A model generated the notes under the pieces. The model had not been told where the DNA came from and searched no databases. It saw only the letters and a list, made by a program, of their open reading frames with translations. Shown piece by piece: positions 56,840-64,000 of a stretch of DNA of 64,000 nt (position 1 is the first letter of the stretch; each line of letters begins with the position of its first letter). The DNA is from Rickettsia typhi (lineage in GTDB: Bacteria > Pseudomonadota > Alphaproteobacteria > Rickettsiales > Rickettsiaceae), in assembly GCA_945865485.1 (NCBI GenBank), contig CAMBEC010000002.1:126501-190500 (forward strand), read 5' to 3'. A program made the translations under genes and the position numbers.

Positions 56840-59800
56840 TTAAGAACTTTCTTCTAACTGTACATTCAAACATAACGATCTGAATTCTTTGATCATTACA
56901 TTAAACGACTCTGGTAATCCTGAACTGAAATTATGATCACCTTTTACGATATTTTCATAAATTTTGATTCTTCCAGTTACATCATCAGACTTAACAGTCA
57001 ATAATTCTTGCAATGTAAACGCTGCACCATAAGCTTCCAGTGCCCACACTTCCATTTCACCAAACCTTTGACCACCGAAATGAGACTTACCTCCAAGCGG
57101 TTGCTGAGTAACAAGACTATACGGACCGATAGAACGAGCATGTATCTTGTTATCTACTAGATGATGCAGTTTCAAGATATATTTGTAACCAACTGTAATA
57201 TGTCGATCAAAATACTCTCCAGTTCTACCATCAATTACTTTAACTTGCCCAGAAGGATCTTGACCAGCTAGCTTGAGCATAGCCTTTACACCCTCAACTT
57301 TTGCTCCATCAAATACAGGAGTTGCAAAGTGAACACCGTCTTTTAAGTTATCACAAAACTCTAAAAAATCTTCTTTATTCAAATCTTTGACTTGGGCAGC
57401 AACTTCACTACCTTCGTAAATCTTACTAACAAAATCTTTCATTGAATCAATATCAATCTCGTTATGAGAGTACTTCTCAAGCATCCCACCAACATTTTTA
57501 CCAAGATTTTTCGCTGCCCAACCAAGATGTGTTTCAAGAATTTGACCAACGTTCATCCTTGATGGCAAACCTAATGGATTTAATACTACATCAATAACAG
57601 TACCATCTTCTAAGAAAGGCATGTCTTCTTGAGGCATAATGCGTGAAATAACACCTTTATTCCCATGACGACCAGCCATCTTATCACCAGGTTGGAGCTT
57701 ATGCTTTGTAGCTATAAATACTTTTACAACCTTTAAAGCACCTTGCGGTAAGTCATCTCCACTTTGTAATTTGTCTACTTTGCTATTAAAACGTTTATTT
57801 AGCTCATCTCGTTTTTCGTCATATTGCTGTTTAATTTGTTCAAATTCACTCATCACAGCATTATCTTCAACAGTAAGCTGCCAATATTGACCTTTTGACA
57901 AAGATTCAAGCAATTTTTTGTCTATTTTTTCACCAGCTTTAACGGATTTTGGACCACTGATAATTACTTGACCTTCAAGTATTTTATGCAAGCGCATAAA
58001 TACAAAACGATCTATAATTTCAACTTCGTCATCTCTATCTTTTGCCAGCTTTTCTACGTGCTGTTTCTCAATAGTAATTGCACGCTCATCTTTTTCAACT
58101 CCACGACGCGAAAGAACTCTCACCTCAACAACTGTACCAGCAACACCGGGTGGAACATACAATGAAGTATCTCTCACATCCGACGCTTTTTCACCAAATA
58201 TGGCTCTTAGTAATTTTTCCTCAGGAGTCATTGGCGACTCACTCTTTGGAGTCACTTTCCCAACAAGAATATCACCAGGCTTAACCTCTGCACCAATATG
58301 GACAATACCTACTTCGTCTAGATTACGAAGAGCTTCTTCACCTACGTTAGGCATATCTCGAGTAATCTCCTCCGGACCAAGGCGTGTATCCCTTGCCACA
58401 ACTTCGAATTCCTCAATATGAATAGAAGTAAAGACATCGTCTTTTACAATTCTTTCTGAAATTAATATCGAATCTTCAAAGTTATAACCTCTCCACGGTA
58501 TAAATGCTACTAGCATGTTACGCCCTAAAGCTATTTCTCCGCGGTCAATCGCAGGACCATCAGCAATTACTTCTCCTTCTCTAACCTTTTGGCCAACCGC
58601 AACCAAAGGCCTCTGATTAATACAAGTATTATGGTTAGATTTTTGATACTTCATTAAAGTATAAATATCAACTTCAGGAGCACCATTTTGCTTACGTTCA
58701 AGAGTTTGTACAACTATTCTCTCTGCATCAACCTCTACAACAATACCATCATTTACTGCAACTATGGCAGCCCCAGAGTCTCTTGCAACAACGGCCTCAA
58801 TACCAGTACCGACCAATGGAGCATCAGTAGTAATCAATGGAACAGCTTGGCGCTGCATGTTTGATCCCATCAAAGCTCTATTCGCATCGTCATTTTCTAA
58901 AAATGGAATTAAAGATGCAGCAACAGAAACTACTTGCATAGGCGTAACGTCAATAAAATCGACTTCACTTGGAGGAACAGAAACAAAATTTCCTGTTTCA
59001 TACCTACAGTTAACTAACTCCGCTTTTATTTTTCCATCAGAGCCAATTTCCATATCAGCCTGAGCAATCTTAAATTTCGCTTCATCGTTTGCCGTTAGAT
59101 AAACAACTTCATCAGTTACAAAGCCATCTTTGACTTTTCTGTACGGGCTTTCAATAAAACCATATTTATTAACTCGAGCAAATGTAGCCATTGAGTTAAT
59201 TAAACCAATATTTTGACCTTCTGGAGTTTCAATCGGGCATATACGACCATAGTGAGTTGGGTGTACGTCACGAACTTCAAACCCAACCCTGTCTCGACTT
59301 ACACCGCCAGGACCTAAAGCAGAAAGTCTTCTTTTGTGAGTAATTTCAGACAACGGATTAGTTTGATCCATGAATTGTGATAATTGTGAAGTACTAAAAA
59401 ATTCTTTAACTACAGAACCAAGAACCTTCGAATTAACTAAATCATGAGGCATCACCGCATCAATATCAACAACGCTCATACGTTCCAGGATTGATTTTTC
59501 CATACGAACCAAACCAACTCGAAATTGATTCTCGAGCAGTTCGCCAACAGATCTTACACGTCTATTTCCTAAATGATCAATATCATCAACAGACCCCTTG
59601 CCATCTTTCAAATCAATCAACACTTTTACGATCGCTTTTATATCATCTTTAGTCAAACAGGTATTTTCTTCGGCAACATCAATATCTAAGCGAGAGTTTA
59701 ACTTAATTCTCCCTACTTCTGACAGATCATATCTGTTGGCATCAAAGAATAAATTCTCAAAAAGTACCCTACCAGCCTCAACAGTAGAAGGCTCACCAGG

Positions 59801-60937
59801 ACGCAGAACTCTAAAGATATCAATAAGCGAAGAGCCTTGATCTTGGTTTTTATCTGCACAAAGAGTATTTCTTATATAGGCATCGCTGTATGGGGAAACC
59901 TTTAAGATCGCCACTGATTTTACACCCGCTGATATCAAGCCATTGATTGTATCTTCAGTAAGTGTATCACCTAGCTCTGCTAAAACTTCACCACTTTTTG
60001 TATCAACCACTTCTTGTCCAACATAACTACCAACTAGAGTATCGTTTTGAACTAGAATTTTTTTCAAACCACTTTCTACAAACTTCTTAGCCAATCTAGG
60101 GGTAATTTTTTGGCCAGCCTCTAGAATCACTTCGTTAGTATCAGCATCAATTAAATCTGCAGTCAGACGCTGAACCACTACTTCACTTGGATTGAATTCT
60201 TTTACCCAACCTTTCTTTTTATGCTCATAAATTTCATTGTCGTAATAAGTAGCAAGAATTTCACTCTTAGTCATACCAATAGCAAATAGTAGAGTAGTTA
60301 CTGGTAATTTTCTCTTACGATCAATTCTAATGTAGATAATGTCTTTTGCATCAAACTCAAAATCAAGCCAAGACCCCCTATAAGGAATAATCCTCGCAGA
60401 ATATAAAAACTTACCAGAAGAATGAGTTTTACCTTCGTCATGGTAGAAGAATCCACCTGGAGACCTGTGCATCTGAGAGACAATAACTCTTTCTGTACCA
60501 TTTATTATAAAAGTACCATTTTTTGTCATAAACGGGACATCTCCCATATAGACTTCCTGTTCTTTTATGCCTTTAATTTCTTTGGCACCGGTAGTCTCAT
60601 CTATATCCAAGACGCTTAATCGCAGAGTAACTTTCAACCCAGCAATATAGCTCAATCCTCTCTGGATACATTCTTCAACATCATATTTTGGATGATCAAA
60701 AGCATATTTGACAAACTCGAGCGTCGCTGTATTAGAAGGGTCTTGGATTGGAAAAATAGAAGCCAGCACTCCTTGCAAACCTCGATTACTTCTCTCTTTT
60801 TCAGGCAAATGAAGCTGTAAAAAACTATCTTCATAAGATTTTTTTTGAATTTCAATTAAATTTGGTATAGATGCTACCAATTTAATCTTACCGAAGTTTT
60901 TTCTAACTCTCTTACTTGTTTGTAAGGATTGCAGCAT
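56840..60937 (-). CDS. rpoB: RNA polymerase beta subunit
   Basis: This 1365-residue protein is full-length beta. The rifampicin region reads [19 protein letters not shown] followed by LGPGG, matching the sensitive-type consensus at the visible positions. Other landmarks are [32 protein letters not shown] ([14 protein letters not shown]) and the C-terminal [18 protein letters not shown]. It is separated from rplL by 401 bases that include a processing or attenuation hairpin, as in many rpl-rpo clusters. Confidence 0.99.
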   Translation of the reverse strand: MLQSLQTSKRVRKNFGKIKLVASIPNLIEIQKKSYEDSFLQLHLPEKERSNRGLQGVLASIFPIQDPSNTATLEFVKYAFDHPKYDVEECIQRGLSYIAGLKVTLRLSVLDIDETTGAKEIKGIKEQEVYMGDVPFMTKNGTFIINGTERVIVSQMHRSPGGFFYHDEGKTHSSGKFLYSARIIPYRGSWLDFEFDAKDIIYIRIDRKRKLPVTTLLFAIGMTKSEILATYYDNEIYEHKKKGWVKEFNPSEVVVQRLTADLIDADTNEVILEAGQKITPRLAKKFVESGLKKILVQNDTLVGSYVGQEVVDTKSGEVLAELGDTLTEDTINGLISAGVKSVAILKVSPYSDAYIRNTLCADKNQDQGSSLIDIFRVLRPGEPSTVEAGRVLFENLFFDANRYDLSEVGRIKLNSRLDIDVAEENTCLTKDDIKAIVKVLIDLKDGKGSVDDIDHLGNRRVRSVGELLENQFRVGLVRMEKSILERMSVVDIDAVMPHDLVNSKVLGSVVKEFFSTSQLSQFMDQTNPLSEITHKRRLSALGPGGVSRDRVGFEVRDVHPTHYGRICPIETPEGQNIGLINSMATFARVNKYGFIESPYRKVKDGFVTDEVVYLTANDEAKFKIAQADMEIGSDGKIKAELVNCRYETGNFVSVPPSEVDFIDVTPMQVVSVAASLIPFLENDDANRALMGSNMQRQAVPLITTDAPLVGTGIEAVVARDSGAAIVAVNDGIVVEVDAERIVVQTLERKQNGAPEVDIYTLMKYQKSNHNTCINQRPLVAVGQKVREGEVIADGPAIDRGEIALGRNMLVAFIPWRGYNFEDSILISERIVKDDVFTSIHIEEFEVVARDTRLGPEEITRDMPNVGEEALRNLDEVGIVHIGAEVKPGDILVGKVTPKSESPMTPEEKLLRAIFGEKASDVRDTSLYVPPGVAGTVVEVRVLSRRGVEKDERAITIEKQHVEKLAKDRDDEVEIIDRFVFMRLHKILEGQVIISGPKSVKAGEKIDKKLLESLSKGQYWQLTVEDNAVMSEFEQIKQQYDEKRDELNKRFNSKVDKLQSGDDLPQGALKVVKVFIATKHKLQPGDKMAGRHGNKGVISRIMPQEDMPFLEDGTVIDVVLNPLGLPSRMNVGQILETHLGWAAKNLGKNVGGMLEKYSHNEIDIDSMKDFVSKIYEGSEVAAQVKDLNKEDFLEFCDNLKDGVHFATPVFDGAKVEGVKAMLKLAGQDPSGQVKVIDGRTGEYFDRHITVGYKYILKLHHLVDNKIHARSIGPYSLVTQQPLGGKSHFGGQRFGEMEVWALEAYGAAFTLQELLTVKSDDVTGRIKIYENIVKGDHNFSSGLPESFNVMIKEFRSLCLNVQLEESS

Positions 60938-61269
60938 AAGATCTCCAGATGTTTTTATCGATTACTAATGTATAATACCAATTTCATTTTTAAATAATAC
61001 GAATGAATTTTTTAATCTCAGAATGGCTCTAATAACAAACATAGGAATACACTCGTCTTTAACTCAAACGTCTGATTTAACAATGAAAACGGCATTAGTT
61101 GTTTTAAGTTCCAGCAACTCAACTAAGAAAGAGCGATAGAGTGAATAAAATAATAATTGATTGAACCTAATACTATATAAACTCATACAGAACAAACAAA
61201 ATATTATTAAAACAAGTTGTTCGCAAAAACTTAAATTTTTACTGAGTACGCGCCTCACATGCAAAAGTC

Positions 61270-61308
61270 GCACTTTCTATGGAGCTTTAGTAAGCTATAA
61301 GAAAGTGC
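61270..61308 (-). other. rplL-rpoB intergenic hairpin
   Basis: GCACTTTCT (61270-61278) pairs with AGAAAGTGC (61300-61308), and inside AGCTT pairs with AAGCT across a TAGT loop, giving an almost continuous stem. On the minus strand it is followed by GACTTTTG. It may be an attenuator or an RNase III-type processing site between the ribosomal and polymerase genes. No other gene or repeat is seen in 60938-61338. Confidence 0.75.
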
Positions 61309-61338
61309 AACTATCACTTAAAAATCAAAGTTAAGTAA

Positions 61339-61710
61339 TTACTTAACTTCTACTTTAGCTCCAGCAGCTTCTAATTCTGCTTTAATTTTATCAGCATCAG
61401 CTTTTGCGATACCTTGTTTTACCGGAGAAGGAGCGCCATCAACTAGATCTTTTGCTTCTTTCAAACCAAGACCTGTTATAGCTCTAACTACTTTAATTAC
61501 TTCAATTTTTTTGTCTCCTGCAGCCGCTAGAATAACATCAAATTCTGTTTTCTCTGCAGCAGCTTCACCACCAGCAGCTGGAGCCGCCATAGCAGCAACA
61601 GGAGCAGCAGCAGAAACACCCCATTTTTCTTCTAGAAGCTTAGAAAGATTAGCCGCTTCCATTACTGTAAGAGCCGATAGATCTTCTGCAATTTTTGTTA
61701 TGTCCGCCAT
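61339..61710 (-). CDS. rplL: 50S ribosomal protein L7/L12
   Basis: This 123-residue protein has the L7/L12 layout: N-terminal dimerisation helices ([22 protein letters not shown]), an Ala-rich hinge (about 34-52) and a C-terminal factor-binding domain ([21 protein letters not shown], then [19 protein letters not shown]). It forms the ribosomal stalk with L10. It lies 32 bases after rplJ. Confidence 0.98.
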   Translation of the reverse strand: MADITKIAEDLSALTVMEAANLSKLLEEKWGVSAAAPVAAMAAPAAGGEAAAEKTEFDVILAAAGDKKIEVIKVVRAITGLGLKEAKDLVDGAPSPVKQGIAKADADKIKAELEAAGAKVEVK

Positions 61711-61742
61711 AATTTTACCTCTTTTAACCTATTTATTTATTA

Positions 61743-62252
61743 TTAATTTTTATCAGCGTAAGCTCCTACAACTCTGGCCAACGAACCGGCCGGAGCCTGT
61801 AAGACTCTCGCAAGTTTTGTCGCTGGTGCTTGTAACAGACCAACAAGCGTACTTCTAAGCTCATCAAGTGATGGCAATTTAGCAAGTTGTTGTACTGCAC
61901 TTACATCCAGAATCATCTCATTTACCACACCACCAATAATTTTTAAATTATCGTTGGTTTTAGCAAATTCCACTACACCTTTCGCAGCTGCCACTGGATC
62001 CTCGGAATATGCAATCGCCGTTGGCCCAGCATACATCTTAGGGTCATGAACCCCACCCATGTTCAACGCAGCTATGTTAGAAAGTGTATTCTTTACTACC
62101 TTAAACGAAGCTCCCTTCTCTCTCAGAGATTTACGCAACTTCGTAACCTCTGCAACCGTTAGGCCGTGGTAGTGTGTTACGATTACAGAATTTGAGGTCT
62201 TATAAATACCCTCTAATTCTTCTACAAAACTTTTCTTTTCAGATCTTAACAC
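61743..62252 (-). CDS. rplJ: 50S ribosomal protein L10
   Basis: This 169-residue protein matches L10: [21 protein letters not shown] in the N-terminal rRNA-binding domain and a C-terminal helix that holds L7/L12 dimers. In other bacteria the L10-L7/L12 complex represses translation of the rplJL message. The gene lies 20 bases after rplA. The length is usual. Confidence 0.97.
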   Translation of the reverse strand: MLRSEKKSFVEELEGIYKTSNSVIVTHYHGLTVAEVTKLRKSLREKGASFKVVKNTLSNIAALNMGGVHDPKMYAGPTAIAYSEDPVAAAKGVVEFAKTNDNLKIIGGVVNEMILDVSAVQQLAKLPSLDELRSTLVGLLQAPATKLARVLQAPAGSLARVVGAYADKN

Positions 62253-62272
62253 TTCTATCTCTCCAAATATTC

Positions 62273-62959
62273 CTAATTAGAAATTGTTGACAAATCAACC
62301 TTCAAGGAAGGTCCCATAGTTGAAGACATATGAACCTTCTTCAAATAAACACCTTTCGCACCAGCCGGTTTTGCTTTAACTACAGAATCAACAAAAGCCC
62401 GAACATTCTTAAGCAAATCACCTTCTGCAAAAGAAAGCTTACCAAGACCTGCGTGAATTATCCCAGCTTTTTCAACTCTATACTCTACTTGACCACTTTT
62501 AGCATTCTTTACTGCATTTGCAATATCAGGTGTGACCGTACCTAATTTTGGGTTTGGCATAAGCCCTTTAGGACCCAAAACTCTAGCTACTTGACCAACT
62601 ATACCCATCATGTCGGGAGTCGCAATACATACATCAAAATCAATTTTTCCAGCCTTAATATCATCTATTAATGTTAAAGACCCAGCCAGATCAGCACCAG
62701 CAGCCTTAGCTTCTGCTACTTTCTCGTCTTTACAAATAACAGCAACCCTAACGTCCTTACCAAGACCAGCTGGAAGAGAGACAATACCTCTCACCATTTG
62801 ATCAGAATGCCTCGGGTCAACTCCAAGATTAATCGCGACTTCTAAAGTTTCATCAAATTTAGTAAAACTAATTTTTTTAATAGTCGCAATGGCATCTTGC
62901 AAAGAATATTCCTTTGTTTGATCCAGCTCTTTTACTACCGCTGCTATTTTCTTCCCCAT
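62273..62959 (-). CDS. rplA: 50S ribosomal protein L1
   Basis: This 228-residue protein matches L1: [21 protein letters not shown], then [22 protein letters not shown] and [22 protein letters not shown]. It forms the L1 stalk and in other bacteria is the repressor of the rplK-rplA message. It lies 35 bases after rplK. Confidence 0.98.
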   Translation of the reverse strand: MGKKIAAVVKELDQTKEYSLQDAIATIKKISFTKFDETLEVAINLGVDPRHSDQMVRGIVSLPAGLGKDVRVAVICKDEKVAEAKAAGADLAGSLTLIDDIKAGKIDFDVCIATPDMMGIVGQVARVLGPKGLMPNPKLGTVTPDIANAVKNAKSGQVEYRVEKAGIIHAGLGKLSFAEGDLLKNVRAFVDSVVKAKPAGAKGVYLKKVHMSSTMGPSLKVDLSTISN

Positions 62960-62994
62960 AATATCCTATACTTTAACTTAGTGTTTAACTGACT

Positions 62995-63426
62995 CTATTT
63001 AATTACTTCAAGACCCATAGATTCAGCAGATCCAGCTATAATTTTTGCAGCCGCAGCCAAATCGTTGGCGTTCAAATCTTGCATCTTAATTTTTGCAATT
63101 TCTTCACAATCAGCCATTGTAACTTGGCCAACAAAAGCCTCTTTCTTCGTAGCACCAGAACCTTTTGCAATTTTTGCAAACTTCTTCAAAAAGAATGAAG
63201 CTGGCGGAGTTTTTGTAATAAAATCAAAACTTTTATCTACATACACCGTGATAATCACAGGTATCGGTGTACCTGGCTCAAGAGAGCTTGTTGCAGCATT
63301 AAAAGCTTTACAAAACTCCATAATATTCACGCCTTTTTGACCAAGCGCAGGCCCAATGGGTGGCGACGGATTAGCTTTCCCAGAAGGAATAGTTAGCTTA
63401 ATGTAACCAGTAATTTTCTTTGCCAT
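62995..63426 (-). CDS. rplK: 50S ribosomal protein L11
   Basis: This 143-residue protein matches L11: [38 protein letters not shown], and a C-terminal rRNA-binding domain ending [10 protein letters not shown]. It forms the GTPase-associated centre and is the stringent-response sensor site in other bacteria. It lies 54 bases after nusG. Confidence 0.98.
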   Translation of the reverse strand: MAKKITGYIKLTIPSGKANPSPPIGPALGQKGVNIMEFCKAFNAATSSLEPGTPIPVIITVYVDKSFDFITKTPPASFFLKKFAKIAKGSGATKKEAFVGQVTMADCEEIAKIKMQDLNANDLAAAAKIIAGSAESMGLEVIK

Positions 63427-63480
63427 GCACCTAATCCTTAAACTTATGTTTGTATAATAATTATCTAAATTAAACTAACC

Positions 63481-64000
63481 TTAGACCTTCTTTACCTGAG
63501 TAAAACTGAGCTCTATTGGCGTAGCTTTACCAAAAATAGAAACAGAAACTTTTAGTTTTTGCCCCTCAACGTTCAACTCTTCCACAACACCAGAAAAACT
63601 ATCAAACGGCCCATCAATAACTTGAACTTTATCTCCAACACTATAAAGACTTGAAGAGCTAGCAGTTTTCGATTCCGATTCAAGCTTTTTAAACACCGCC
63701 TCAGCTTCAGCATTACTAAGTGGCTGCGGCTGCGTTTTGCTCCCTAAAAACCCAGTTGTTTTTGGCACTGATTTTACTAAGTGCCAAGACTCATCTGTCA
63801 TTTTCATCTTTATTAGTATATAACCAGGCATAAATTTCTTCTCAGCAAGAATCTTTTTACCCCTTTTTATCTCTGGCACCTCTATTACTGGAACAACTAC
63901 TTCCTCAAAATAATCAGACATTTTCTTTTTAATGACCTGATCTTCGATCATTTTCTTAACCCCTTTTTCAGAGCCAGAAACCGTATGTAGTATATACCAC
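63481..64000 (-). CDS. nusG: Transcription termination/antitermination protein NusG (5' end outside window)
   Basis: The first ATG that gives an open frame lies at 63951, but the frame continues without a stop to the window edge and reads WYILHTVSGSEKGVKK before it, the standard NusG N-terminus (the RNA-polymerase-binding NGN domain). The visible part therefore covers about 173 codons, including VPVIEVPEIKRGKKILAEKK, MPGYILIKM and the C-terminal KOW domain (VGDKVQVIDGPFDSFSGVVE). Only a few N-terminal residues are missing. NusG links RNA polymerase to Rho and the ribosome. It heads the cluster as in most bacteria. Confidence 0.95.
   Translation of the reverse strand, partial: WYILHTVSGSEKGVKKMIEDQVIKKKMSDYFEEVVVPVIEVPEIKRGKKILAEKKFMPGYILIKMKMTDESWHLVKSVPKTTGFLGSKTQPQPLSNAEAEAVFKKLESESKTASSSSLYSVGDKVQVIDGPFDSFSGVVEELNVEGQKLKVSVSIFGKATPIELSFTQVKKV

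Noticed and set aside
63481..63951. NusG as a complete 156-residue protein starting at 63951
   Set aside because: The frame continues upstream with the standard NusG N-terminal residues to the window edge, so the ATG at 63951 is internal.

Overview
The window is AT-rich chromosomal DNA of an obligately intracellular alphaproteobacterium, almost certainly a member of the Rickettsiaceae (Rickettsia or a close relative such as Megaira). The evidence is a 1640-residue OmpB/Sca-type autotransporter, a DUF2610 protein, a DUF2608 pair, a CPn0927/0928-type hydrolase, ankyrin-repeat proteins, a MipZ ATPase, a proline-rich protein with WH2-like motifs, and palindromic elements of the Rickettsia palindromic element (RPE) type, one of them inside a coding region. 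Family names were assigned by reading the proteins; no database search was run.

Layout. 1-9.6 kb: a TrpR/YerC-type regulator with an orphan TrpX-like binding protein behind an operator-like promoter, a phasin, ubiK and bolA, an EAL-domain protein, an 8-bp tandem repeat, an isolated fliI-fliJ pair with an ABC exporter, a long base-paired region that may be a structured RNA, and rmuC. 9.7-19 kb: mipZ-pepA, a small membrane protein overlapping addB (which carries an in-frame 105-bp palindrome), two related ankyrin genes and a DUF2610 gene. 19-27 kb: secF-efp-inositol-monophosphatase-like operon, rpmI-rplT, a small entericidin-like lipoprotein, a DUF1207 protein, and rsmI divergent from an LpoA-like lipoprotein. 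27-31.4 kb: three minus-strand genes that look like host-interaction proteins, the last encoding the proline-rich WH2-like protein. 31.5-42.6 kb: rpmH-rnpA with DnaA-box-like sites nearby, a transporter/HIT/MFS operon, an RDD protein, an unrecognised 371-residue protein with its own promoter and terminator, an AEC transporter, maeB and a small acidic protein. 42.6-52.6 kb: repeat-rich DNA around ompB, then a secreted/hydrolase group (alpha/beta hydrolase and two DUF2608 proteins). 52.6-64 kb: the classical nusG-rplK-rplA-rplJ-rplL-rpoB-rpoC cluster read right to left, with nusG running off the window.

Intergenic DNA is dominated by a dispersed family of about 65-bp palindromes whose arms resemble GTCATCCTGAACTTG and its reverse complement; at least 15 recognisable copies occur. 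Two other palindromes (in addB, and between the hydrolase and DUF2608 genes) are longer and symmetrical about their centres, as RPEs are. No tRNA, rRNA, insertion sequence or CRISPR array was recognised.
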